Below, one piece after another: positions 50,693 to 59,257 of a DNA stretch of 64,000 nt (the stretch's first letter is position 1; the number at the start of each line of letters is the position of its first letter). The position numbers and the translations under genes were made by a program. The notes under the pieces were generated by a model. It worked only from the letters and a program-made list of their open reading frames with translations. It was not told the origin of the DNA and did not search any database. Origin of the DNA: Terribacillus saccharophilus (GTDB lineage: Bacteria > Bacillota > Bacilli > Bacillales > Amphibacillaceae); the NCBI RefSeq assembly GCF_002272745.1, contig NZ_NPBD01000015.1:124001-188000 (forward strand), in the 5' to 3' direction.

Positions 50693-51538
50693 TTAACTGC
50701 GGGTTAATCCATAATGCGCCAATGCCTGCTGTAAGGAATTATAGAATGGAATATCTTCTACCTGTCTATCTCCTCTCAAAGTCTGTGCCAAATCGGGACG
50801 GACACCGGAAACTGCACAGTTAATACCAAGCATTTGCAGAATCTGCACCATCTGTCTGAGCTTTTCCCTTACAAGTGCTTCGGTAAAACTCGCCCCAGAC
50901 ATATCAATAAAAAGTGTTTCGACTCCCTTTTCCTTGCAAGCTTGCGGCATATGTTCGAGGATCAGCTCCGCACGCCGTTCACTTATTTCTCCAACCAATG
51001 GAAATACCCCGATGCCATTCATAATCGGAATAACAGGTGAACTAGTCTTATGAATTACTTCGCGCTGGCTCCTGATTTTCCTTTCTGTCAGCTCATAATA
51101 AAACTTTGTAAATTTATTGATAACTTCATCTAATGCGCGGTGGAGATTCTTCGACCATCTGATGACCATAGCAGGTGTAACATCCTGTTTGTGCTCTTCT
51201 ACAAATGACTCGATGAATTCCCAAATAACCGTTCCTGATTTTCCGACAGCCTGCAGCACTTCATGGATCGGTGTATTGGTCTTAACCCGGCTATTCGCCA
51301 CTTTTTCTACCCATGTTTTGAGATTCAGACTATATTGCTCTTCATCCTCCAAGATTGCACTGGCAACTGTGACGATTGTCATCCGGTGCTGTTTTCTTAA
51401 TTTCTCACGCATCTCTTTCCCAGCATCATCTGCGTAGATCGAATTTTTGTAGTCATATAATAAACCTGCCCATCGATCTGTTATATGAGGAGCGTTGTCC
51501 ATGAGGTAGTTGTATAATGCTTCGTTCATACTTGGCAT
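50693..51538 (-). CDS. RsbR-family stressosome protein with C-terminal STAS domain
   Basis: A 281-residue protein. The N-terminal non-heme globin-like helical region (about 1-155) precedes a STAS domain (about 160-275) that starts SSPVIPIMNGIGVFPLVGEI. The segment TLFIDMSGASFTEA corresponds to the phospho-site loop of RsbR paralogues. RsbR proteins build the stressosome with RsbS and control SigB through RsbT. ATG 51538 follows AAGGAG at 6 nt. Other SigB-pathway genes are not adjacent, but at least four SigB-type promoters occur in the window. Confidence 0.87.
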   Translation of the reverse strand: MPSMNEALYNYLMDNAPHITDRWAGLLYDYKNSIYADDAGKEMREKLRKQHRMTIVTVASAILEDEEQYSLNLKTWVEKVANSRVKTNTPIHEVLQAVGKSGTVIWEFIESFVEEHKQDVTPAMVIRWSKNLHRALDEVINKFTKFYYELTERKIRSQREVIHKTSSPVIPIMNGIGVFPLVGEISERRAELILEHMPQACKEKGVETLFIDMSGASFTEALVREKLRQMVQILQMLGINCAVSGVRPDLAQTLRGDRQVEDIPFYNSLQQALAHYGLTRS

Positions 51539-51608
51539 GCGAATCTCCTTCATCTTTGTGATGCTTTTATTATAGCCGAACCGCTAAGGCGCTTCTATCT
51601 TGAGCATG

Positions 51609-51636
51609 TAAAAAAGAGTCTGCCGAAGCAGACTCC
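51609..51636 (-). terminator. Terminator of the nucleoside/adenine operon
   Basis: GAGTCTGC pairs with GCAGACTC around CGAA, with U6 on the minus transcript. Confidence 0.92.
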
Positions 51637-51638
51637 TA

Positions 51639-53345
51639 CTAAACTCTCAAAGGTACTGTATTTCCTTCGTTCACTCTAATATAGCCTTGATCAGTCAATT
51701 TCAACGCTGGACTTACCGGCAACGAAAGGGTACTAATCGACATGAGAACATTATAATGCTTGTAACCGAGTGATTTAATAGACTTCGTCAGCTCAGAAAC
51801 TTGTGCTGCCACTTCATTCAATGGTGCTTCTGAAAGAATACCCCCAACAGGCAATTGAACCAAAGATAGTACTTGGCCATCCTTCACACAGCAGATACCG
51901 CCTTGATGACGAATCACTTCATTCGCCGCAAGCACCATATCCTCAATATCACGGCCGATTACAAGCAAATTATGATTATCATGCGAATAAGTAGTGGCAA
52001 TCGCTCCTTCTTTCAGCATGTCTCCCGTTAACAGTCCGAAAGCGCGATTACCGTTTTTTCCATATCTTTCTGCTGTCATGACAAGCGCAAGTCCTTCTTC
52101 CTGCCATTGCACTCGCCCTGCTTCAATTGCCAGTCGAACATGTCGTTCAGTTGTGAATGTTGAACCGTCTTTTATTTCCATAACGCGGTACAAAGCATCA
52201 CTTTCTTCTTTTTCACTCAATAGAAGGAAATCATCATGCTTCAGCTCTTCCAATTTAACGCTCTCGTAGTAGGATGGAGGAAATTGCGGTTCTAGAACGA
52301 TTTGCTCCTTCACAGCGTCCTGCTCATAAACTTGTTTGCCTTTCTTGAAAACTTCTTGAATTGAGAAAGAATGCAGATCATCAAGCAAGATGAAATCAGC
52401 TATTTTCCCAGGAGCTATTAGGCCTCGGTCCTTCATTTGCATTCGTTTTGCTGGTGCAGCAGTAGCAGCATATATTGCCTGCTCCGGCTGCATCCCCATA
52501 TGTATCGCTTTTTGCACAAGCTGATTCAGATGCCCTTCTTCCAGCAATTTATCTGCCATGACATCATCCGTTACAAAACAGAAATGCTCGGTAACATCGT
52601 TTTCTATCACATAGTTAATGATTTCCTGTGTCATAGATTTCTCCTGCAATTCTACAAACATTCCTGCATTGATGCGCTGTTCCATCCCTTCAACTGTCTG
52701 ATGGGTATGATCGGAATCGACACCGGCATATATCATACGCTGCAGTTCAAGATCCAAAAGTTTCGGTACATGACCCTCCACGATCAAGTGCGGATATGCT
52801 TGTCTTACATGCGCCAGAATGCGATTCGTCTTACTGTCTGGAGCCGATATAACATCATAATAATTCATGATCTCACCAAGGCATTGAATATTGCCTGACA
52901 GCATCAACTCATCGATATCCTTAATATCGATTTCTCCGCCTGTCGTCTCCATCGATGTGGCTGGAACGGAACTTGGAATAGCATAAAACATATCCACCTC
53001 GCAATCCACACTTGCATCCATCATGCTTTTCACACCATCCACCCCGAAAACATTTGCCATCTCATGCGGCTCAGGAACAATGGTCGTCACGCCATTTTGA
53101 ATAATGCCATAAGAGAAGGAAGAGGGCGTAATCATTGTACTCTCTATATGAAGATGAATATCAATCAAACCTGGAACCATGTATCGTCCCGCACCATCTA
53201 TCACAATCTCTGGCTGCAGCTTATCAGTATCTTTCTTTCCGATATAGAGGAATTTCCCATCCAGAACAGCAATATCGGCATCAATGAATTTCTTTCGATA
53301 GCTATTAAATACCCGCACATCACGGATTAGTAAATCAACAAGCAT
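51639..53345 (-). CDS. Adenine deaminase (COG1001, YerA/AdeC type)
   Basis: A 568-residue amidohydrolase. Metal site motifs: DIHLHIESTM (HxH), EPHEMAN, VEGHVPKL, SDHTHQTVEGMEQRI and FVTDDVM. Members deaminate adenine to hypoxanthine and ammonia; some COG1001 enzymes prefer N6-methyladenine. The start LLIRDVRVFNSYRKKFI is most like B. subtilis YerA. It is the last of six tightly packed genes that encode uptake and cleavage of a nucleoside, so free adenine is the likely substrate. Ribosome site TTAGGAGGGTG. Distinguishing AdeC from YerA needs alignment. Confidence 0.88.
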   Translation of the reverse strand: MLVDLLIRDVRVFNSYRKKFIDADIAVLDGKFLYIGKKDTDKLQPEIVIDGAGRYMVPGLIDIHLHIESTMITPSSFSYGIIQNGVTTIVPEPHEMANVFGVDGVKSMMDASVDCEVDMFYAIPSSVPATSMETTGGEIDIKDIDELMLSGNIQCLGEIMNYYDVISAPDSKTNRILAHVRQAYPHLIVEGHVPKLLDLELQRMIYAGVDSDHTHQTVEGMEQRINAGMFVELQEKSMTQEIINYVIENDVTEHFCFVTDDVMADKLLEEGHLNQLVQKAIHMGMQPEQAIYAATAAPAKRMQMKDRGLIAPGKIADFILLDDLHSFSIQEVFKKGKQVYEQDAVKEQIVLEPQFPPSYYESVKLEELKHDDFLLLSEKEESDALYRVMEIKDGSTFTTERHVRLAIEAGRVQWQEEGLALVMTAERYGKNGNRAFGLLTGDMLKEGAIATTYSHDNHNLLVIGRDIEDMVLAANEVIRHQGGICCVKDGQVLSLVQLPVGGILSEAPLNEVAAQVSELTKSIKSLGYKHYNVLMSISTLSLPVSPALKLTDQGYIRVNEGNTVPLRV

Positions 53346-53356
53346 AGTTCACCCTC

Positions 53357-54415
53357 CTAATCGACGAGCACGATTTGTTTCTTTGGAATCTCGAGCACGA
53401 CATCCTGGCCATTTGCCAGTGGTGCTGCTCCAGCGTCATCATTTACAGTGAACTGCCCTATACTAGTTTGAACTTCATATTGATAGCTTCGGCCAAGATA
53501 AGTGCTAATCAGTACTTTTCCCTGTACTGCATTCTCCACTGTCATTGGTGCTGCATCCAATGGATACAGACGCAGATCATCCGGTCTGATTGCTCCTACC
53601 AAACCACCAGCATTGTCCTGCTGCTGAACAGTTAAAGTTATTCCTTGAACAGTTGCAGCGATTCCATCTGATTCCTGACGACGTCTGTCGAATTGGATAA
53701 AGTTCTTGAATCCGATAAAGTCCGCGACAAATTTTGTCTTCGGTTGTCTGTAGATAGTGGCAGGATCACTAAGCTGTTCGATGATACCTTTATTCATGAT
53801 GGCTACTTTATCCGAAATCGAAAAACATTCTTCCTGGTCATGCGAGACATATACTGTCGTGATGCCAAGTTCCTGCTGTATCCTTCTAATCTCCACACGC
53901 ATATTCACACGCAAGTTGGCATCCAAGTTGCTTAAAGGTTCATCAAACAAAAGGAGGTCCGGTTCAATGACTAACGCTCTGGCAATTGCCACACGCTGCT
54001 TTTGTCCGCCTGACAATGCGGCTGGGAAGCGTTCCTCAAATCCTCTTAAACTGACGATATCAAGAACCCGAAGTACTCGATCCTTAATTGATGCTTTCGA
54101 TACTTTCCGCTGACGCAAGCCGAACGCGACATTGTCGAATACCGTCATATGCGGGAACAAAGCGTAATTCTGAAATACAAAACCGAAATTACGTTTGTTT
54201 ACCGGAACTTTCGTATAGTCCTTCTCCCGGAACAAGAATTTGCCTTCCTTTGATTGCAGGAATCCTGCAATCAGCCGAAGCGTTGTCGTCTTTCCGCAAC
54301 CACTTGGACCAAGAAGGGAAACGAGTTCTCCTTCTCCGATAGACAAATTGAAGTCTTGAAGAATAGCTTGCTTCTGATAAGCAACAGTGACATCCTGCAG
54401 CGTAAACAAAGACAT
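53357..54415 (-). CDS. ABC transporter ATP-binding protein, Pot/Fbp (spermidine/iron/phosphonate) type
   Basis: A 352-residue ATPase: Walker A GPSGCGKTT near residue 35, Q-loop VFQNYALFPHMTVFDN, signature LSGGQKQRVAIARAL, Walker B LLLFDEPLSNLD, H-loop VSHDQEE. A C-terminal TOBE domain (residues about 270-350) is typical of the PotA, FbpC and PhnT group. It powers the two permeases encoded just before it. The operon also has a nucleoside hydrolase and an adenine deaminase, so the substrate is probably a purine nucleoside or related compound (inference). Confidence 0.92.
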   Translation of the reverse strand: MSLFTLQDVTVAYQKQAILQDFNLSIGEGELVSLLGPSGCGKTTTLRLIAGFLQSKEGKFLFREKDYTKVPVNKRNFGFVFQNYALFPHMTVFDNVAFGLRQRKVSKASIKDRVLRVLDIVSLRGFEERFPAALSGGQKQRVAIARALVIEPDLLLFDEPLSNLDANLRVNMRVEIRRIQQELGITTVYVSHDQEECFSISDKVAIMNKGIIEQLSDPATIYRQPKTKFVADFIGFKNFIQFDRRRQESDGIAATVQGITLTVQQQDNAGGLVGAIRPDDLRLYPLDAAPMTVENAVQGKVLISTYLGRSYQYEVQTSIGQFTVNDDAGAAPLANGQDVVLEIPKKQIVLVD

Positions 54416-54430
54416 GATAAAGCCTCCTAA

Positions 54431-55219
54431 TTACCGTTTCGTGAAATAAGATAAACCAAGCAACCGTTCGACAAAGAACATGAATAAAGCTGTGATGACC
54501 ATCAATACGACGGATAGCGCCGCAATTGTTGGATCGAAGTAATTCTGCACATACGTAAGCATTTCAATTGGCAGTGTACTTACGCCAGGTCCAGTCATGA
54601 AGACCGAAATGTCCACATTATTGAATGATTCCAAGAATGCAATCAAAACTCCAGCAATGATACCGGATTTGATATTCGGCAGAACCACTTTGAAGAAAGT
54701 ACCGATCCTGCTCGCACCTAAACTGACTGCCGCCTCTTCTATGGAAAAGTCGAAGTTAGCAAGACTTGAGGAGACGACACGGATAATGAATGGCAGCATA
54801 ATGACAGTATGCCCGATAAACAGACCTGCATAGATCGGCAGTTGATAGTATGTAATGAAAAAGCGCAGGAACGTGAAACCTAGCACGATTCCAGGAATGA
54901 TGATCGGAGATACAAATATACCTTCCAGAAGCGCCTTCCCTTTAAAATCAAATCGATTCAAAGCATACGCAGCTGGTATTCCAATTAGCAGCGCAAGCAG
55001 GTTGCCTGCCAGAGAGAGATAGATGGAAACCTTGAACGTTTCCAGGAACCCGCTCACTTCGAATATATTTTTATACCATTCGAGTGAGAAGGATTCCGGC
55101 GGGAACCGAAGTACTGTTCCCTGTTCGAAAGAGGTGACAGAGATAATCACCAATGGCCCCAGCAAGAAAACGAACACCAGAAACGTGAAAATGCCAAGTC
55201 CTATATGTTTTTCCCGCAT
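54431..55219 (-). CDS. ABC transporter permease, PotC type
   Basis: A 262-residue permease with six helices and the EAA loop EEAAVSLGASRIGTFFKVVLP near residue 155. The opening GLGIFTFLVFVFLLGPLVIIS is like PotC. It begins 3 bp after the PotB-type permease and precedes the ATPase gene by 15 bp. Forms a heterodimeric channel with that permease. Confidence 0.92.
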   Translation of the reverse strand: MREKHIGLGIFTFLVFVFLLGPLVIISVTSFEQGTVLRFPPESFSLEWYKNIFEVSGFLETFKVSIYLSLAGNLLALLIGIPAAYALNRFDFKGKALLEGIFVSPIIIPGIVLGFTFLRFFITYYQLPIYAGLFIGHTVIMLPFIIRVVSSSLANFDFSIEEAAVSLGASRIGTFFKVVLPNIKSGIIAGVLIAFLESFNNVDISVFMTGPGVSTLPIEMLTYVQNYFDPTIAALSVVLMVITALFMFFVERLLGLSYFTKR

Positions 55220-55222
55220 GGT

Positions 55223-56047
55223 CTACCTCCTTGGATTCAATTTATTTGCCAGTAAATTCATGCAAGTAATGACAATGAACGTCACTACAATCATGATGGC
55301 AGCTAGAATACTGGCCATATGCCAGTCATTTAATGTATTTGCATTTTGATAGAGCAGCGTCGAAAGGACGCGCTGCTGACCTCCCAGCAATGCAGGTGTT
55401 GTATAAGCGGTAAAACTGCCGACAAACACCAGGATTCCCCCAATTACTAAACCAGGTACGCAAAGCGGAAGGACTACTTTGGTAAACACTCCTACCCGGC
55501 TTGCACCAAGGCTCGCTGCTGCAGTCAGCAAATCTGATTCTATACTTTCCATAACACCAACTAATGTAATGATCGTCAATGGAAGGAAGAGATGGACAAG
55601 TCCGATAATGACGGCAGTTGGCGTATACAAAATTTCCAATGGTTCCTGTATGATGCCAATTCCCATCAATGCTTCATTGACCAGCCCGTTGCGCCCGATA
55701 ATGACCATCCAGCTGAAGGAACGCACGACAGGACTCGTTAAAAGCGGGAATATTGTCAAAATTAACAGTACTGCTTTCATTTTCGCAGACATTCTGGCAA
55801 TAAAATATGCTGTCGGAAAACCAATTACCATACAAATAATAGTGGTTACAATACTGACCCGCAGCGTAGTCCATAGAATTTCCAAAAAGTATGAATCCCG
55901 GAAGAGACTAGCGTAATTGCTTGTATCAGCTGCTGCTTCATTCGGAAAAAAGGTCGAAATGATCGTCATGCCGATTGGGACAAGCATGAAGATTGTTAGA
56001 AATAGAACCCCTGGCAAGATCAGGAGATACTTATAATAATTTCGCAT
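55223..56047 (-). CDS. ABC transporter permease, PotB type
   Basis: A 274-residue permease with six helices, opening MRNYYKYLLILPGVLFLTIF, and the EAA loop LLTAAASLGASRVGVFTKVVLP near residue 175. It follows the nucleoside hydrolase gene by 24 bp. Together with the PotC-type permease and the ATPase it forms a complete importer. Confidence 0.92.
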   Translation of the reverse strand: MRNYYKYLLILPGVLFLTIFMLVPIGMTIISTFFPNEAAADTSNYASLFRDSYFLEILWTTLRVSIVTTIICMVIGFPTAYFIARMSAKMKAVLLILTIFPLLTSPVVRSFSWMVIIGRNGLVNEALMGIGIIQEPLEILYTPTAVIIGLVHLFLPLTIITLVGVMESIESDLLTAAASLGASRVGVFTKVVLPLCVPGLVIGGILVFVGSFTAYTTPALLGGQQRVLSTLLYQNANTLNDWHMASILAAIMIVVTFIVITCMNLLANKLNPRR

Positions 56048-56071
56048 AATGATTAACTCCCGTTCTTTTGT

Positions 56072-57001
56072 CTAAGCGTTTAACAGCTTGAGAAAGAGAT
56101 CGAAGAAACGAGCTTCATCGAGCTCCAGACAAACATGCATATTCGCCGGATGTCCTAGACGTTTTTGGAAATCGCAGACAGTCTGACCGTCACAGTAAGT
56201 ACTGTTCGTCTCCATTGTGACGTGCAGCCATTCTGTTTTTACCAGCTCGGAATCGATTGCAAGTGCAACCGCTAGCGGATCATGCATCGCACAAGCCCAT
56301 ACCCCATTACGCTCAAAATAGCTATTGCGGTATGTCGCCGTGCTTGTCCGAACATAATCCTGTAATATCGGGTTCTGTATTTGATCAATATGTTCATCCT
56401 TCAGCAAAGCGCTTCTCGTAACGTCCAGCCCAACTTGTGTTAACGACTGGAAACCTGCCTCGAAGACAATGGATGCCGCTTCTGGGTCAGCGAACATGTT
56501 ATACTCTGCTACTGGAGTTACATTGCCGACCCCTTTCACGACACCGCCCATAAAGATGACTTCTTTGACTGCCGATACAATCTCAGGATACTGCCGCACT
56601 GCCTCAGCTAGATTTGTCAGTGGACCTGTCATGATCAATGTAATATCACCTGGAGCAGCCATAACTTGATTTCGTATACAGTCAACCGCAGATTGTTCTT
56701 GTACCTCACGGTTCGTAGCAACACCCTTTAGTGCGCCTCCGATCCCATCTTCACCGTGCACACGATGCTCGAAATGAGGTTTTCGGGTGAGCGGTTTGGA
56801 AGCCCCGGCGAATATAGGTGTCTTTTCATCATCAAGTAAATCAAGTATTTTGGCTGTGTTTGTAGTGGCTGTTTCTAAGGAGACATTGCCGCTGACTGTC
56901 GTGATACCGACGACGTCTAACGCCCCGCTTTTCACGGCAAGCATGATACCAATTGCATCATCAATTCCAGTATCTACATCCAATATAACTTTCTTCATCA
57001 T
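56072..57001 (-). CDS. Inosine/uridine-preferring nucleoside hydrolase family protein
   Basis: A 309-residue nucleoside hydrolase. The Ca2+ and ribose-binding DVDTGIDDAIGI motif starts at residue 8; GPLTNLAEA, FMGGVV, NMFADPEAA and CAMHDPLAVA (catalytic His and Asp) follow. It splits nucleosides to base and ribose. It lies between the binding-protein gene (8 bp before) and the permeases, so it acts on the imported ligand in the cytoplasm. The released adenine would then go to the deaminase at the operon end. GGGGGAG is next to two adjacent ATGs; the second (56998) may be used. Confidence 0.93.
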   Translation of the reverse strand: MMKKVILDVDTGIDDAIGIMLAVKSGALDVVGITTVSGNVSLETATTNTAKILDLLDDEKTPIFAGASKPLTRKPHFEHRVHGEDGIGGALKGVATNREVQEQSAVDCIRNQVMAAPGDITLIMTGPLTNLAEAVRQYPEIVSAVKEVIFMGGVVKGVGNVTPVAEYNMFADPEAASIVFEAGFQSLTQVGLDVTRSALLKDEHIDQIQNPILQDYVRTSTATYRNSYFERNGVWACAMHDPLAVALAIDSELVKTEWLHVTMETNSTYCDGQTVCDFQKRLGHPANMHVCLELDEARFFDLFLKLLNA

Positions 57002-57009
57002 GCTCCCCC

Positions 57010-58059
57010 TTACTTGGTCACTTCTTTATTCCAGCGATCGATCCACTGCTTAGAGTTCTCGACTAGGAAGTCAGCTGGCAGGATATTAAGTTTCTCAATG
57101 ACATCCTCACCGTACGTAACACCCTCTTGCTCTTCATCGGAAAGTACCACTTCTGTATTAACCGGAGAATCTACCTTTGCTTTTGCTGTCTTCTCTTGCA
57201 CGTCTGTACTTAACTGATAATTGATAAATTCTTCAGCAAGTTCCTTCTGATCGCTGTCTTTTACTACGTTAACTGTATTCATGACAGCATATCCGCCTTC
57301 TTCAGGTGTTACAAATTCCGCTGCAGGTACCGCTTCCTTCAACGAGCTGAAGTACATTTCCATAATTGGCCCGCCAGCAATTTCGCCTTGTCCGAACATA
57401 TTGATGAATTCAGATGTCTGATTGTATTCGTTAACGATATTAGGCTTTAACGCATCGAGCTGTTTAAATGCAGCATCCTCATTAAATGAATCATTGCCGC
57501 TCACTTTAGAAGCTGCATCAAGGAACATCGGTCCTGTTGTAGTCGTAATACCAGGAATCGCTACATTACTTTCCCACTCTGCATTCCACAGATCCTTCCA
57601 TGATGTAACAGGTCCTTTCACCATTTCAGGATTATAGGCAATTCCGAACTGCCCGATTGTGTATGCCGGTCCGTATCCTTCACCGTTAGGAGATTTGGCT
57701 GTCTCATAAATCTTGTCCAGGTTTGTCAGCTTTGAAGAATCCAGCTCCTCGAACAAACCATCATCCACACCTTGCTGCGCGTAATAATCAGATAGGTAGA
57801 CTAGATCAACGTCTGAGTTGCCTTGTCGTATTTTGTTCAAGCGTTCCGCATTATTTCCTGTTTCTACTACAATGTCGACATTGTGTTCCTCTTCAAATGG
57901 TGCATACACATCTTCATTGAAGAAATCTTCCGAGAAACCCCACGTAGAGATGACAAGCTTTTCTTTTCCAGCTCCAGCACTATCACTGCCACAAGCAGAT
58001 AAAGTAAGTGCAGAAGCAATTGCAGCTGAACCAAAAAGCATTTTAATACGACCATTCAT
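57010..58059 (-). CDS. Extracellular solute-binding lipoprotein, PotD/thiamine/iron type
   Basis: A 349-residue lipoprotein with signal peptide MNGRIKMLFGSAAIASALTL and lipobox LSAC, then a type II periplasmic-binding fold (LVISTWGFSEDFFNEDVYAPFEE, DVDLVYLSDYYAQQG, NPEMVKGPVTSWKDLW). Family homologues bind polyamines, iron or phosphonates; the operon points to a nucleoside-like ligand instead. ATG 58059 has GGAGG at 8 nt; a longer reading frame upstream is untranslated by lack of a site. First gene of the operon, 38 bp after a terminator-like hairpin. Confidence 0.9.
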   Translation of the reverse strand: MNGRIKMLFGSAAIASALTLSACGSDSAGAGKEKLVISTWGFSEDFFNEDVYAPFEEEHNVDIVVETGNNAERLNKIRQGNSDVDLVYLSDYYAQQGVDDGLFEELDSSKLTNLDKIYETAKSPNGEGYGPAYTIGQFGIAYNPEMVKGPVTSWKDLWNAEWESNVAIPGITTTTGPMFLDAASKVSGNDSFNEDAAFKQLDALKPNIVNEYNQTSEFINMFGQGEIAGGPIMEMYFSSLKEAVPAAEFVTPEEGGYAVMNTVNVVKDSDQKELAEEFINYQLSTDVQEKTAKAKVDSPVNTEVVLSDEEQEGVTYGEDVIEKLNILPADFLVENSKQWIDRWNKEVTK

Positions 58060-58095
58060 GTGAAAAACCTCCATATAATAAGTGATTATAAAAGC

Positions 58096-58147
58096 AAAAA
58101 AAGAAGACAATCTTAATAGAATGCGAGCATTCTACAAGATCATCTTC
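58096..58147 (-). terminator. Long terminator or attenuator hairpin in front of the ABC operon
   Basis: On the minus strand, 58147-58127 pairs with 58124-58103 over about 20 bp, using three G-U wobbles that would be mismatches on plus, and ends with U7 (A-run 58096-58102). The ATG of the binding protein is 38 bp downstream, with little room for a full promoter, so read-through control is likely. Confidence 0.72.
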
Positions 58148-58223
58148 TCTTCGATCAACAAAGGTCAGACCAATCAAGCTTTTCTATGGCATTAACCGTA
58201 TACCAGATAAATCCGGCTTTGGC

Positions 58224-58562
58224 TTAACTGCCTAAGACAATATTGGTGAAAGCACGTTGAGAGGCTGCGTCGTAATCTCGTAGTATTGACTCAATGTGCC
58301 ATTCCGTTTCGGTATTAAGTTTTTCTGCCAAGCGTTTTTTGTACAGCATTGATAAACGGAAGTCGACCTCCTGCTTCAAGCTAGGAGCCTCGCCTTCCAG
58401 AGCTGCAGATCGCGGTGAACGCCGATGCTTGGCTTGGATGGTGATGATGTTCTGATCAATGGAAATCTTCAATAATGTCGTTCCGACACCGAACAATTCC
58501 TTCGACACATCATTGTACATATGCGACAGCTTCTTCTTGATTTCATTGCTATTCTCTAGCAT
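58224..58562 (-). CDS. DUF2294-family protein
   Basis: A 112-residue soluble protein, opening MLENSNEIKKKLSHMYNDVS, with KELFGVGTTLLKISIDQNI and EWHIESILRDYDAASQRAF near the ends. I assign it with moderate confidence to DUF2294, short Bacillus proteins of unknown function. ATG 58562 has AGGTGG at 8 nt; an upstream GTG overlaps that site. It is on the same strand as the ABC-nucleoside operon, separated by a strong hairpin; it could be expressed as part of the operon leader. Confidence 0.68.
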   Translation of the reverse strand: MLENSNEIKKKLSHMYNDVSKELFGVGTTLLKISIDQNIITIQAKHRRSPRSAALEGEAPSLKQEVDFRLSMLYKKRLAEKLNTETEWHIESILRDYDAASQRAFTNIVLGS

Positions 58563-58680
58563 GCCAACAACCACCTGTCATGTATGTGGTAAGGTCATTA
58601 TACATACTTTAATAATCCAAATCAATATATTGTTCGGATTTAAATGAATTTTTCTATTTTATATTCAGCTATTGTTCACT

Positions 58681-58716
58681 AAAAAAGAGAGACAGCGTTT
58701 AATCATGTCTCTCTTA
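58681..58716 (-). terminator. Terminator of the Ytr-ECF operon
   Basis: AAGAGAGAC (58685-58693) pairs with GTCTCTCTT (58707-58715) and is followed by U6 on the minus transcript. It includes the stop of the sigma-factor gene. Confidence 0.85.
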
Positions 58717-59254
58717 CCATTATCATATCGCGGTATGACCGCTCTGTTTTTAATAGTTGCTTTGCCCTATACAAACGGGTCTTAACTGTTGATTTGGTCA
58801 AAGATAGGTTTGCAGCAATTTCACTTTCCTTCATATCTTTCTCATAACGTAACGCCAGCACTTCCTGGAGTTTTGGCTTCAGCTTTCGAATATCCTGCTC
58901 GAGTTCTCGCTTCGTCTCCCGCAGCTCGACCTCTTCCATTACGATATGTTCGAGGTAATGCTGCTCAAGCTCCCAGCTGGCCAACTCTAAACTAATGAAC
59001 TTGCGTTTACCTTCTTTACGAAGCATATCAATGGCTGTCCGCGAAGCAATTGTTGCCAGCCATGCACCTGCCTTCGACACATTCTCCAGCTTGTCCAGAT
59101 TACGATAAGCCTTGATGAACGTCTCCTGCGCCGCGTCCTCTGCCAGCTGCGGATCACGCAGCACCTTCTGCGCTGCGTAATATACCCGCTGATGGTAGAG
59201 CGAATAGATATGCTGAAACACCGACTCCGTCACATATACAAACTCGCTTGCCAC
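58703..59254 (-). CDS. ECF-type RNA polymerase sigma factor
   Basis: A 183-residue sigma-70 family ECF factor. Region 2 reads LYHQRVYYAAQKVLRDPQLA with AEDAAQETFIKAYRNLDKL and ends LATIASRTAIDMLRKEGKRK; region 4 is KPKLQEVLALRYEKDMKESE then TKSTVKTRLYRAKQLL. The GTG start uses GGAGG inside the end of the permease gene, so the two are translationally coupled. No anti-sigma gene is adjacent: the next gene is a DUF2294 protein beyond a terminator. It is the last gene of the GntR-ABC operon. Confidence 0.9.
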   Translation of the reverse strand: MASEFVYVTESVFQHIYSLYHQRVYYAAQKVLRDPQLAEDAAQETFIKAYRNLDKLENVSKAGAWLATIASRTAIDMLRKEGKRKFISLELASWELEQHYLEHIVMEEVELRETKRELEQDIRKLKPKLQEVLALRYEKDMKESEIAANLSLTKSTVKTRLYRAKQLLKTERSYRDMIMVRET

Positions 59255-59257
59255 GCT

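Noticed and set aside
58060..58223. A purine riboswitch in the leader of the nucleoside ABC operon
   Set aside because: The conserved purine-aptamer loops are not seen. Only the hairpin with U7 can be supported.
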